Origin: Brevibacillus choshinensis
GTDB taxonomy: Bacteria > Bacillota > Bacilli > Brevibacillales > Brevibacillaceae
DNA length: 64,000 nt
Direction: 5' to 3'
NCBI RefSeq assembly: GCF_001420695.1
Contig: NZ_LJJB01000010.1
Span: forward strand, 1,365,114-1,429,113
The position numbers and the translations under genes are program-made. Below, piece after piece: positions 1-8,757 of this stretch. Numbering within the stretch: the first letter of the stretch is position 1; the number at the start of each line of letters is the position of its first letter. The notes under the pieces were generated by a model that saw only the letters and a list, made by a program, of their open reading frames with translations, was not told where the DNA came from and did no database searches.

Positions 1-93
1 CGACGTATGATTAAGGGCAACAAGCAGTATCTCCTCCTTAGCAGAAGAGTAGCAAAGAGTTATTTCTATCTATTTCGAATGTGCAACTTACAA

Positions 94-122
94 TTGGTCT
101 TGAGTTGGAACCATTGTATAGA
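94..122 (+). promoter_or_regulatory. Putative sigma-A promoter of the recombinase gene
   Basis: A -35 like TTGGTC (94-99) and a -10 like TATAGA (117-122) are separated by 17 bases, about 60 bases before the TTG start at 184. No other gene lies in 1-183. The call rests on consensus match only. Confidence 0.45.
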
Positions 123-183
123 TAGTGACTTGTGGAGCATCTTCACTAGTTGCAAAGTCTAATTTTTAAAGGAGTGCTTCCAT

Positions 184-1077
184 TTGATTGCATTATTTGA
201 GGCCATAGATGAGTTTGTCACCTATCTAAAGATCGAGGTTAATCGAAGCAAGGAAACCTATACAGGGTATCACAAGGATCTTTCGCAGTTTCACCGGTTC
301 TACCTAGAGCGATGGATAGTAAAACCCTTCGTCGATGAAATTGACCCTTTTCATTTGCGCTCGTATCTACGGTACGTCGCCGAGGAAAAGCAATATAAGA
401 CGAACAGCATCATCCGTACTGTAGCAACCTTTCGATCTTTTTTCCGTTTCCTCGAGCGAGAAGAGTACATCAGCAAAAATCCTAGTCTGAAAATCGATGC
501 CCCCAAAAAACCGGAAAGTATTCCTCGGTTTCTCTCTAAAGAAGAAATTGAACGCATTTTGTCCGCCATTTCACAAGACCAGGACAAAGGAAAACGGAAT
601 TATTCCATGATCCAAGCATTACGCTATACAGGACTAAGGGTATCCGAACTAGCCAATCTGAAAATAAATGATGTGAATCTTGAAGAGGCGGCAATTACGG
701 TATGGCATGGGAAAGGAGACAAATACAGGATCATTCCCTTACATCCAGATTTGGCACCGATATTACAAGAATACCTGGATCATGTAAGGCCAAAGAGTAA
801 CGACCCCCACTTCTTTGTAACCAAAAAAACCGAAACAAAAATCACTACCGGTTACATACGTGTGATTTTACACAAAGCGACTCTGGATGCAGGTATCACA
901 AAAAAGGTTACACCTCACGTTTTACGACATTCATTTGCAACCTCTCTTTACAAGGACCATGGAGTGGATTTGTTAAGGATCGGTAAACTACTTGGGCATG
1001 CTTCCCCTCGGGCAACATCCATCTATACACATACAACGCCAGAGCACTTACGCGAAGCATTAGAGAAACTTTCTTAA
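184..1077 (+). CDS. Tyrosine recombinase/integrase, XerC/XerD type
   Basis: This 297-residue protein is a complete tyrosine site-specific recombinase. The N-terminal SAM-like core-binding domain covers about residues 5-95 and the catalytic domain about 115-295. All catalytic residues are visible: R152 (GLRVSEL), K177, H245 and R248 (HVLRHSF), H272 (LLGHAS) and the nucleophile Y281 (SIYTH). The start is TTG at 184, preceded by GGAG at 171-174. It is followed 21 bases later by a gene on the same strand that probably shares its transcript. The length fits XerC/D and small integron- or transposon-type recombinases. Chromosome dimer resolution is not assured, because the neighbours are not the usual xerC or xerD context; a role in mobility of this accessory patch is equally possible. 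Confidence 0.9.
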   Translation: MIALFEAIDEFVTYLKIEVNRSKETYTGYHKDLSQFHRFYLERWIVKPFVDEIDPFHLRSYLRYVAEEKQYKTNSIIRTVATFRSFFRFLEREEYISKNPSLKIDAPKKPESIPRFLSKEEIERILSAISQDQDKGKRNYSMIQALRYTGLRVSELANLKINDVNLEEAAITVWHGKGDKYRIIPLHPDLAPILQEYLDHVRPKSNDPHFFVTKKTETKITTGYIRVILHKATLDAGITKKVTPHVLRHSFATSLYKDHGVDLLRIGKLLGHASPRATSIYTHTTPEHLREALEKLS

Positions 1078-1098
1078 CGGAACAGGGAGGGATTCATT

Positions 1099-1743
1099 GT
1101 GGAATCAAACGATCGTGTTGAAGTAATCAGCGATCTATTTCGTGAAGGACATTCTGCAGAGGAAATCGCAGATCTTCTCGGATACAAGGGTAAAGGTGGC
1201 GTCAGTGGTTACATGAGACGTCACGGGTATCGCTGGGACTGGGGAACAAAAAATTATGTTAGGGATCCGCTTATGAAAATATCTGACTCGTCAATTTCTA
1301 TGAATCCAGTACTTGCAATAAACAAACAACAAACACCAGAAACTAATTCCAATATACAAGTACATGAGCAGGATACAGTAGTCTCTTCCCAGCAAGAAGA
1401 AACAATTTATGAATTGCAAGATGCAAGTCAATTTCATCAAACAAACAATCTAATCGCATTGCCAATCAGAGATTTCCCAAAGAAAGAAGATGTTTTACCA
1501 ATTGAGTTAATCCAGAACCTAAAAGAGATTCTTCAGCATAAAGACAAACTAATGATGATGGTTACGGATCAGCCAAAGGATCTTTATATGAAGCGATATA
1601 AGGGACCCGCGATAACGAAAACGGTGCAAATTCAGGCACAGTTATCAGAAAGACTGACGGGATTCGTGAACAATACCGGTTATACGGTGAAAGATGTCAT
1701 GAATAAGGCCGTAGAGGATTTTTTGCAGAGGTATGGTGGTTAA
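1099..1743 (+). CDS. Putative DNA-binding protein with N-terminal HTH-like and C-terminal helical domain
   Basis: I do not recognise a named family for this 214-residue protein. Residues 1-50 look like a homeodomain-type helix-turn-helix (a helix, EGHSAEEIADLLGY, then a Lys/Arg-rich segment ending RHGYRWDW). Residues 55-130 are polar, Gln/Asn/Thr rich and probably disordered. The last 50 residues (from about ITKTVQIQAQL) resemble a ribbon-helix-helix: one short strand followed by two helices. The start is GTG at 1099 with AGGGAGGG just upstream. It lies 21 bases after the recombinase and ends at a strong terminator, so the two probably form one transcript. A regulator or accessory DNA-binding partner of the recombinase is an inference from position only. 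Confidence 0.65.
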   Translation: MESNDRVEVISDLFREGHSAEEIADLLGYKGKGGVSGYMRRHGYRWDWGTKNYVRDPLMKISDSSISMNPVLAINKQQTPETNSNIQVHEQDTVVSSQQEETIYELQDASQFHQTNNLIALPIRDFPKKEDVLPIELIQNLKEILQHKDKLMMMVTDQPKDLYMKRYKGPAITKTVQIQAQLSERLTGFVNNTGYTVKDVMNKAVEDFLQRYGG

Positions 1744-1768
1744 GAGCCCTAATTGGGCTCTTTTTTTC
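1742..1768 (+). terminator. Rho-independent terminator after the recombinase operon
   Basis: GAGCCC (1744-1749) pairs with GGGCTC (1755-1760) around the loop TAATT, extended by A-T pairs and followed by seven T residues. It starts at the stop codon of the preceding gene. Confidence 0.9.
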
Positions 1769-1883
1769 TGTGCAAGTGAGGTGAACGTCAGGGAATTATT
1801 GTAGGAATATCAGACAAAAAGAAAAGCCTACCTCTTTCGAGATAGACTAGCTCGCGTCTTTCGAATGTGAAAGAAGTAGTAAT

Positions 1884-2708
1884 TTAACATTTCTTAATTC
1901 TAATTTGACCATCAACAATTTCTATACCGTCAGTTTTGCTAGTGATAACCAAGACATTTGATTCTGTTTTCTCCGTGATTAGATTTTCTTCGTCAACAAG
2001 AACTACTGAAATATATTCTTCTATGATTGTCAGTAACTCACTTCTTATTTCTTCTTCAGCCTCAAGTCGATATTTTTGAGACTCATAAAAAGCGCTAGCA
2101 ACTTCAACTCGCTTTTTAGTGTCTAAGTTGATGTAATCCGGTATCATCAAGTCTAATAAAGCATTATCCAAGTCATCTATAGTTGTAGCTCTATTTATTA
2201 ATTCAAGCGTAGTTTGTTGTTCGGTCACATTAACTAATAAATTGACTATATGATGATCATATATATCCCTCATCTTTTCCAGTAAACTTTGTTTAAGAGG
2301 ACTATTATGAGTTGTTTTTAGTTTCAGTTGAATAAGATTATATAAATCCAAAACTTCCTGTTCATCGTATCGATCCTTTAATTTGCAATCCAATTTTCCC
2401 AATAAATCATTCGTCTTTAATGCTTCATTTATTTGACTTATCCTGTACTCACCATCCACACGCAGATCGCTATCGTGCGGAAGGTACGAAATTAAAGTTT
2501 TTACTTCTCTTAACTCATCCTCGTTTAAATTAATTTGAGACTCAAGATAATTTAGTTGATCTACTATTCTCATGGAAAGCGATTCAATATTTTTTCCTTC
2601 TGTGAACGTAACCTTGATCCAGGGTGTTATTTTAATCTGCTCTTCTGATAAAGATTGATTAGACTTTTTAGCAGTTGTGGACTGCAACATTTGGTTTATA
2701 TAATCCAT
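1884..2708 (-). CDS. Hypothetical AT-rich protein
   Basis: This 274-residue protein is not recognised. It is acidic and Leu/Ile/Glu-rich, with long predicted helical stretches and no signal peptide, membrane segment or obvious catalytic motif. I chose the ATG at 2708 because an AAAGGAAGGG ribosome site lies 6-7 bases upstream; an open frame continues 20 codons further without such a site. Base composition is clearly more AT-rich than the flanking genes, and the gene faces the recombinase pair across a 140-base gap. With that recombinase it looks like acquired accessory DNA. No function can be given. Confidence 0.6.
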   Translation of the reverse strand: MDYINQMLQSTTAKKSNQSLSEEQIKITPWIKVTFTEGKNIESLSMRIVDQLNYLESQINLNEDELREVKTLISYLPHDSDLRVDGEYRISQINEALKTNDLLGKLDCKLKDRYDEQEVLDLYNLIQLKLKTTHNSPLKQSLLEKMRDIYDHHIVNLLVNVTEQQTTLELINRATTIDDLDNALLDLMIPDYINLDTKKRVEVASAFYESQKYRLEAEEEIRSELLTIIEEYISVVLVDEENLITEKTESNVLVITSKTDGIEIVDGQIRIKKC

Positions 2709-2772
2709 AAAACCCTTCCTTTCTGCTAAAAATATAATCAAATAACTAAATGATATTAACAACTGCATAAAT

Positions 2773-2809
2773 AAAAAAAAGGACCGACCATTCGATCGGC
2801 CCTTTTTTA
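2773..2809 (-). terminator. Terminator downstream of the outer-wall-protein-like gene
   Basis: A hairpin (GGACCGA ... TCGGCCC with one mismatch) is flanked by an A8 run on the left and T6 on the right. It sits 10 bases beyond the stop codon at 2819, so it can end minus-strand transcripts; the symmetric flanks could also act on plus. Confidence 0.8.
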
Positions 2810-2818
2810 AGCTAATTC

Positions 2819-5032
2819 TTAGATACCAGCTGCAGTTTTAGCAGCAGTAATGATGTCATTAGCTTGTTTGAAGGATTTAACTGCATCTGTTCCACCGAAG
2901 TTAAGAGGAGTAGTTGTAGTTCCAGATGTTTTAGTAAGTTTGCCAATCTCTTGAGCAACAGCTACTTTTTGAGTGTTTGTCAAGCTTACATAACCAACAA
3001 ATGCATAGTCATCAAGTGCTGCTTTAATGTTAGCAGTTGTTGCGGAAGCAAGGTCATCAATTGCATTGAATTTTGCGAGTTGAGCAGCATGAGCAGTTAC
3101 TTGGGTATCAATTGCACCCGTACCGTCAGCCTTTTTCACAATCGCTTCAGCATCAACGTAGCCAGGAGCCGCTGGGCGGTTGTCAATTACGAGTTGTGCA
3201 ACCTCCAGTTGAGCTTGGGTTGACAAGCTAAGGAAGTTATCAACTACTGTTTTGGAACCGGTAGCGGATTGAGCTACAGCGATATCGATCAATGCAGCAC
3301 GAACATTTGAAGTGGTAGAAGTAGTTGCGTTAACAGTTGCAACTGCACCACCAAGACCTGCATCAGCGTTTACAGTTGAGATCGCAGTTTGAATCTCAGC
3401 CAGTGTCAAAGGACCACCAACCGCATCAAAGCCAACAGTTGTATCTGTCAGATATTTGTTGAGGTTAGCATCTTTAACAGAGCTCATATCAAGTTTGTTA
3501 GCAGCAACAGTTTCATGAGCAGTTACATTTGCAACTGTTTGAAGAGCTGCTTTAACCTGTGCATCTGTTGCAGTAGCAGTCAGTGCATCAAGTGCTGTCA
3601 GAGCGGCATTGAGACCAGCAGTAGCACCTGCATCTACGATATCGCTTTTAACACTGGCTGTGTTGGTAATAGTAGCAGTACCCTTCGCAGTCAAGTACTC
3701 TGCTTTCAGGTTTCCGTTCAAGGAAGCAGCTGGCAGGTTAGCAGAATCAAGAGAAGCCAACGCAGTCAAAGCACTGTAAAGAGTTCCTTGAGTTGTAGCT
3801 TCTTTTACTTTGAATACACCAGCTTTAATTTGAGAGGCTTTAATTGCATCAGCTTTAGGTGTAAGAGCTCCTGGAGTAGTAGCATCATCCACCATATACG
3901 CTTGAATCAATGCAGTAACTGCGTTTTGCGCTGCAGCTGTAGTAGCGGCAGTGTTAGCAGCACCAATTTTAGCAATGTTAGCCGCATCAACAATAGCTTG
4001 AATTTCAATTACAGTGTCAGTTGTGCCAAAAGCAGGTGGCGCTTTAACTGCGTCGATATCAGCTTTGTATTGTTGAATCCAATCAGCATTTACATGTTTA
4101 AATGCCTTGTTTTGCAAAGCAGCCAACAACTGAACTTGGTTTGTAGCGTTGTTTACTGCATCAGTAATTGCTTTTTCTTCTGCGCCTGTCAAAGCTGTAT
4201 CGTTCACAGTTTTGATAATAGCTTGAATATCAGCAAGTGTTTGTTTAGTTGTAGAAGTATTGATAGCAGCTACATAGTTTGAAATTTGTTCATCTTTAAT
4301 ATCTGTTAGACCTGCTGCTTTCAGAAGGGAAAGAGTTGTTACCTCATTACCAGAGAATGCAGCTGCAACGATATCGTCAAATTTCTTAACATCATCAAGG
4401 TTGAAAGATACTCCGTTAACTTTCCATACTCCAGTAGGAGCAGTGGTCAGCGCAGTCACGAAGTCAAATGCAGCAGAGGTTTCGCCCTTAACCAGGTCTT
4501 GAGCTACTACAGGAACAACGTTGTTGTTGTTGTCTTTTACTTCAACAGTTGCACCTTTAATGTCCGCAGTCAAAGCTGCAAACTTGAATTCAACACCAGA
4601 AGTGTTAATAGCACTTACAGACTCAACTTTCAGATCGCCAACTGGAGTAGAAGGATCTACTGCTGCACGAGCATCGTAAGTACCATCAGTAGAACCAGTT
4701 ACAGTTGCTACAGCATAGCTAGTTGCGAAGTCTTCTTTAACCAGCGCTTCTGCTTTTGCATTTGCCAGACCATCCTCCAAGATTTCTTGGATGGAAGCAC
4801 CTTTACCAGAGAAGTCGACGAACACGAGGTTGTTGAAGTCTGTGATAGACTTAACTTCGTTTACATAAGCTGCTTTAGCTGCTGCATTCATGTTCAACAG
4901 AACATCTGTGGAATAATATTTGTTCACATTACCGCCAATGTAGAGACCATCTTTCGGTGCCGCAAAAGCGGAAGCTGCCATGCTGGCAACAACTGCGGTT
5001 GAAAGAACAGAAAGAACCACTTTTTTATTCAC
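2819..5032 (-). CDS. Outer cell wall protein-like secreted protein
   Basis: This 737-residue exported protein resembles, from memory, the N-terminus of the Brevibacillus outer wall protein OWP. A Sec signal peptide is clear (NKKVVLSVLS ... ASAFA), with cleavage before APKDG. The mature part is rich in Ala, Thr, Asp and Asn, very poor in Cys and aromatics, and has loosely repeated helical units with an IQxxIxxVN-like signature near residues 265, 335 and 555. It has no SLH domain. The start is GTG at 5032 with GGAGGGG eight bases upstream. It lies 131 bases downstream of the S-layer gene on the same strand, the MWP-OWP arrangement of B. brevis 47. It is much shorter than the roughly 1000-residue OWP I recall, so it may be a diverged or shortened relative. 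Confidence 0.75.
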   Translation of the reverse strand: MNKKVVLSVLSTAVVASMAASAFAAPKDGLYIGGNVNKYYSTDVLLNMNAAAKAAYVNEVKSITDFNNLVFVDFSGKGASIQEILEDGLANAKAEALVKEDFATSYAVATVTGSTDGTYDARAAVDPSTPVGDLKVESVSAINTSGVEFKFAALTADIKGATVEVKDNNNNVVPVVAQDLVKGETSAAFDFVTALTTAPTGVWKVNGVSFNLDDVKKFDDIVAAAFSGNEVTTLSLLKAAGLTDIKDEQISNYVAAINTSTTKQTLADIQAIIKTVNDTALTGAEEKAITDAVNNATNQVQLLAALQNKAFKHVNADWIQQYKADIDAVKAPPAFGTTDTVIEIQAIVDAANIAKIGAANTAATTAAAQNAVTALIQAYMVDDATTPGALTPKADAIKASQIKAGVFKVKEATTQGTLYSALTALASLDSANLPAASLNGNLKAEYLTAKGTATITNTASVKSDIVDAGATAGLNAALTALDALTATATDAQVKAALQTVANVTAHETVAANKLDMSSVKDANLNKYLTDTTVGFDAVGGPLTLAEIQTAISTVNADAGLGGAVATVNATTSTTSNVRAALIDIAVAQSATGSKTVVDNFLSLSTQAQLEVAQLVIDNRPAAPGYVDAEAIVKKADGTGAIDTQVTAHAAQLAKFNAIDDLASATTANIKAALDDYAFVGYVSLTNTQKVAVAQEIGKLTKTSGTTTTPLNFGGTDAVKSFKQANDIITAAKTAAGI

Positions 5033-5092
5033 GTACTACCCCTCCGTATGTTTGATAGGAAGTTCTATTTTTTATATAGGGTATGTAGAGAG

Positions 5093-5118
5093 CATAAGGG
5101 GAACGAATTCCCCCTATG
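5093..5118 (-). other. Hairpin between the S-layer gene and the outer-wall-protein-like gene
   Basis: CATAAGGGG (5093-5101) faces CCCCCTATG (5110-5118) around an eight-base loop. On the minus strand no T-run follows, so it is not a standard terminator. It lies between the two surface protein genes and could act in mRNA processing, stability or partial attenuation. Confidence 0.5.
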
Positions 5119-5163
5119 CCCCACTATTGCATCCCCAAGAACATTACACTGCTAGCGGGTTGA

Positions 5164-8100
5164 TTAAGCTTCTTTGAAAGTTACAGTAGCTTTGTCAGTG
5201 TCGCCTTCAGTGCTAGTAACTTTCAGTTCGCCGGAAGTTACTTTTGCATCTGTAGTGTATTGTACTTTGATTTTGCCATCTTTGATTTCAACACGAGCAT
5301 CTGTAACTACTTTGCCATTGATGGTCAGTTCTACAGTGTCGATGTCGTCTTCAGAAACTTTGGAGTTCAGGTTAGCAACTACTTGGTATGCGTATACTCC
5401 GCCGCCAACTGCTGTGGAAACGCCATCCAGTTTGCTGTCGATAGCATTCCAGTCAGTTCCTGGTTCAGGATCTACAACTGGAGTTTGAGTCAAGAATGCT
5501 TCGATTTCAGCATCTGTGATGTTTTCTTCATCGATGTAGTCTTCTGTACCAACTACCAGTACGTAGTCATAACGTTTACCGTCATCATCAGTGTCGATCA
5601 GGATGATCAGGTCGCCATCATCTACACCGTCGATACCAGTGATATCATCCCAAGCATCGATGAACGCTGTGGAAGATTGAGTGTACAGTTTTTTGCCTTT
5701 AGTAGTCGTGATAGTAGTACCATCAACGTCTTTTACTTGAGCAAATTGGATATCTTCGATGGAGTTTTTGTCCCATTTGGAGGAATCCAGTTTCAACTTC
5801 GCTTTTTCGCTGTTGATTGCGCCGTCGATTACTTCAGCAACGTCATCAACAACTACTTCGCCATCGGAATTCAGATCGAATGCGATGAAGTCACCACGCT
5901 TGATACCTTTACGGATCAGGCCATCTTTATCGTCATCCAATTTGTATTCTTTTTGAACAACAGCATTGGAGTCGTCTTTAGTCAGAACGATTACGCTATC
6001 TTCTCCGCCTTTAGTACCGTATTGCAGTACATAACCGAGGGAAGCGTCGCCGCCCAAACCGTCGCCTTCAACAACGAAGATTGCATCTACTTCTTCGCCA
6101 TCTTCATCCAGCAGGTAGTAAACTTTCAGGTCGTTCTCGTCAGCGATGTCTTTGAACTTCGCGATGCCAGCATCTTTCAGTTCCAGACGTTTGCCTTCGA
6201 TAGCACCAGTCATGTCGAAGATTGCAGTGTCGTCAGTTACTTCAGCGTCGCCAACGATGTTGTCATCTTCGTCTGCCAGGTCATCCCAAGCTTGACCTTC
6301 GGAGAATTCCAGACCTTTAGTGTCCATCAGTTTTACTTTGCTTGGTTCGCCTTTGGAATCCAAAGTTACTTCAAGCATAACGAGGCTCTCGTCTTTGCTT
6401 GGTACCAGGATATCTTCCAGCTCGTCTTGGTTACCGTTTTCGTCGAAGTCTTGACCATCAGTGTCTTCGATGTCTTTAGCTTCCAAGGAGAGAGTCAGTT
6501 TTTTACCTTTTTCAGTCATTACAGTGAAAGCATACTCATCATCGCTAGGGCTGTAAACAGCTGCGCGAGTAACGATAGCTTTCAGTTTGCGATCGTCTAC
6601 GCTGTCTTTTGTTTCAACGTGACGGATACGACCGGAAGCATCCAAGAACAGTTTTACATCTTCACCGTCGAGGTCGCCAATCAGATCCCAGTTTTTGTCG
6701 TCGATCACTTTAACGTCTTTGTTAGCGTTGTCGGAGTAAGTAGAACCTTTACGCAGACGGTATGTTTTGTCACCGATAGTCAGACGAACGTCAGTGCTGC
6801 TACGAGTAACTACTTTGTCTACTTTACCTTCAACTACAGTACGGCTAGCAAATACCAGCAATTTGTCAGTATCGCCATCAGCGTAGTAAACGCTGTAAAC
6901 GTCCATAGGTTTCAGGTCAGCCAATTTAGCTGTTTTGCCATCGAGGAATACCAGGAAGTCTGTACCTTCATCCAATTTGTCCAGATCGCTGAATTTACCG
7001 CCATCCAGGTTGGTGATTTTTTTCTTGTCAGCATCGATTTTCTCGATTACTTCGGAACCGTATTTAACGCCTTTTTTGGACATATCCAAGGATTGGTCGT
7101 CAATTACGTGGATGTAGCTGATTTCGTTGTTATCGTTCAGAACCAGTTTAGCGGAGAATGTGAATCCACCGTCAACGTTGTCTTTGATGATCTTTTTCAG
7201 ACCTTCAGCAGCATCGTTGAAAGGAGTGAAGTTGTAAGTAACTTCAGTGTCTTTGGTGAATTTGTAGGATTTTCCGCTACCATCCATGGAGATTTTCAGA
7301 TCGTTCAGATCGGAGTTGCTCAGATCGGATGGGTTCGTGTAAGTTTTACCTTTCAGTTGGAAAGTGTCCAGACGGTCCATAACTACTTCTTCGTCTTCGG
7401 AACCTTCCATCCAAACGATTACGTTTTCTTTGTCATCTTTGATCCACACTTGTACGTGTTGACCAGCGAATTCGTTAGGGTTGATGCTGTCTGCTACTTT
7501 GTAAGTAGTGTTGCCCAGACCAGCGTTTTTACCAGCCAAAGTAACTTCGTTGGACTTGATTTTGCCCAAGCCGATAGCTGGAACGTTGGAAACTACTGGC
7601 AAGTCATCGGAATCGTTATCGGAATCGTGAGCCCATTCCATGTCACGAACAGTAACGTTCAGGTATTTAGTCAGAAGAGTTTCGTCAGTTACGTTGAAAC
7701 GGATATCAGTACCGTATTCAACTTGCTCCATCAAGTCTACGCGAAGAGCGTTGTCCAGCATTTTGAAGATGTCGCCACGAACTGCTGCATTGTTAGGGTT
7801 GTTGATACCTTTTGCAATGTTCAGCTCGGAAGCTTTGGAGATCATGCTGTTTGGCCATACACCTTTAACGGATGGCTCATAACCCAGAGCGCGAACGATC
7901 ATGGTTACTGCTTCAGCATAAGTAACTTGGTTTTGTGGTTTGAAAGATTTATCCGGGAAACCTTTAACGATTTCTTCACCGGAAGCAACGTTTACGAATC
8001 CAGCGAACCAGTCAGTGGATTTAACGTCAGTGTAAGTAGTATTGAATTGAGCCAGTTTCGCACCTTGCTCCAGTCCGCGAGCGCGAACGATCAGAGTAGC

Positions 8101-8307
8101 GAACTCTGCACGAGTGATAGTTTTGTCTACACCGAAATCGCCATTTCCATAACCTGCTACCAGGCCAAGAGATTCCAGACGTTTTACGGTTTTTTCCATT
8201 GCAGCATCCATTTTAGGAGCTTCTGTAGTTGCTTCAGCAGCGAATGCCATTGGAGCAACAGTAAGTGCGAGGGCACTAGCCAGTACACTGTTAACGACCT
8301 TTTTCAT
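5164..8307 (-). CDS. Major S-layer (middle/hexagonal wall) protein with three SLH domains
   Basis: This 1047-residue protein is the main S-layer subunit. The signal peptide ends AFA before AEATTE. Three SLH domains follow at about residues 38-80, 93-142 and 150-190, with typical TRAEFAT and TYAEAVT motifs; they bind pyruvylated secondary wall polymer. The rest is a long Asp/Lys-rich beta-type assembly region without Cys. The N-terminus and SLH region match, as I remember it, the B. brevis 47 middle wall protein (1053 residues) almost residue for residue. The ATG at 8307 has AGAGGAGGAG at 8319-8328. A second in-frame start, TTG at 8400, lies 31 codons upstream with its own perfect AAAGGAGGTG (8409-8418). 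The strong bias towards a few codons, and the open antisense frame it creates, fit very high expression. Confidence 0.93.
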   Translation of the reverse strand: MKKVVNSVLASALALTVAPMAFAAEATTEAPKMDAAMEKTVKRLESLGLVAGYGNGDFGVDKTITRAEFATLIVRARGLEQGAKLAQFNTTYTDVKSTDWFAGFVNVASGEEIVKGFPDKSFKPQNQVTYAEAVTMIVRALGYEPSVKGVWPNSMISKASELNIAKGINNPNNAAVRGDIFKMLDNALRVDLMEQVEYGTDIRFNVTDETLLTKYLNVTVRDMEWAHDSDNDSDDLPVVSNVPAIGLGKIKSNEVTLAGKNAGLGNTTYKVADSINPNEFAGQHVQVWIKDDKENVIVWMEGSEDEEVVMDRLDTFQLKGKTYTNPSDLSNSDLNDLKISMDGSGKSYKFTKDTEVTYNFTPFNDAAEGLKKIIKDNVDGGFTFSAKLVLNDNNEISYIHVIDDQSLDMSKKGVKYGSEVIEKIDADKKKITNLDGGKFSDLDKLDEGTDFLVFLDGKTAKLADLKPMDVYSVYYADGDTDKLLVFASRTVVEGKVDKVVTRSSTDVRLTIGDKTYRLRKGSTYSDNANKDVKVIDDKNWDLIGDLDGEDVKLFLDASGRIRHVETKDSVDDRKLKAIVTRAAVYSPSDDEYAFTVMTEKGKKLTLSLEAKDIEDTDGQDFDENGNQDELEDILVPSKDESLVMLEVTLDSKGEPSKVKLMDTKGLEFSEGQAWDDLADEDDNIVGDAEVTDDTAIFDMTGAIEGKRLELKDAGIAKFKDIADENDLKVYYLLDEDGEEVDAIFVVEGDGLGGDASLGYVLQYGTKGGEDSVIVLTKDDSNAVVQKEYKLDDDKDGLIRKGIKRGDFIAFDLNSDGEVVVDDVAEVIDGAINSEKAKLKLDSSKWDKNSIEDIQFAQVKDVDGTTITTTKGKKLYTQSSTAFIDAWDDITGIDGVDDGDLIILIDTDDDGKRYDYVLVVGTEDYIDEENITDAEIEAFLTQTPVVDPEPGTDWNAIDSKLDGVSTAVGGGVYAYQVVANLNSKVSEDDIDTVELTINGKVVTDARVEIKDGKIKVQYTTDAKVTSGELKVTSTEGDTDKATVTFKEA

Positions 8308-8397
8308 AACCTTGTGTTCTCCTCCTCTAGTATAAACAAATTGTTCTTGGGGAATATTTTTTGTTAATCTATCTTTCTTTTTAAAGCCCGAATCCTG

Positions 8398-8418
8398 CAA
8401 GCGCGTGTCACCTCCTTT
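8398..8418 (-). promoter_or_regulatory. Upstream tandem translation start of the S-layer gene (TTG plus strong SD)
   Basis: AAAGGAGGTG (8409-8418) precedes a TTG codon (8398-8400) in frame with the ATG at 8307. Translation from here would add 31 residues before the signal peptide. Dual initiation of this kind is established for the B. brevis 47 cell wall protein operon; here the sequence shows both sites intact. Confidence 0.8.
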
Positions 8419-8455
8419 CGCAGGACAGCTTCGCTTTTTTGTGTTAAAAATCTCT

Positions 8456-8483
8456 AGTATATACAGTATTGTGTAAAATGCAA
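8456..8483 (-). promoter_or_regulatory. Proximal S-layer promoter
   Basis: On the minus strand TTGCAT (8478-8483) and TATACT (8456-8461) are separated by 16 bases, about 40 bases before the upstream SD. The surrounding sequence agrees with the P2 promoter region of the B. brevis 47 wall protein gene as I recall it. Confidence 0.75.
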
Positions 8484-8490
8484 CAATCAC

Positions 8491-8757
8491 TAGTGTAACA
8501 CAATTGCTAGAATCCGTGAATCTTTTTTACACAATTCCCCGTTTTTCGTGTGACATCCTATTAAACGCCTCAGCTCAGCAAAAGTTGCGGCGCCGGAGAA
8601 AAAAAGTTTAAAGATTTTTTTCGTGGCCTTCCGTGGTCATTTTCACCTGTAATATGTACGCAGTGACATCCGCCACATCTCGTATTATAGGTTACGCCGG
8701 ACGGACTGTCACCACTGAACCTTTTTCCAATTCCATTCAAAACCTTACAAATCTTGC
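8491..8757. promoter_or_regulatory. S-layer upstream control region
   Basis: This gene-free stretch between the TolC-family stop and the S-layer leader holds no ORF. It contains a distal promoter (see 8684-8712), a GC-rich palindrome near 8588-8597, and AT-rich boxes sharing TTACACAAT/ATTGTGTAA at 8527-8536 and 8496-8505, repeated in inverted orientation at 8468-8476. No terminator for the TolC-family gene is visible, so readthrough into the S-layer gene is possible. Confidence 0.5.
8684..8712 (-). promoter_or_regulatory. Distal S-layer promoter
   Basis: On the minus strand GTGACA (8707-8712) and a perfect TATAAT (8684-8689) are separated by 17 bases. It starts only about 20 bases beyond the stop codon of the TolC-family gene and would give an S-layer mRNA with a leader of nearly 300 bases. 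Multiple promoters are known for this operon in B. brevis 47. Confidence 0.65.

Noticed and set aside
5093-5118. Hairpin as a terminator between the two wall protein genes
   Set aside because: No T-run follows on the minus strand, and these genes are co-transcribed in B. brevis 47 as I recall.
5260-8367. A 1035-codon open frame antisense to the S-layer gene
   Set aside because: It mirrors the S-layer gene, is rich in Phe/Val/Ser as expected from a biased antisense frame, has no ribosome site and no domain. The strong codon bias of the S-layer gene removes antisense stops.
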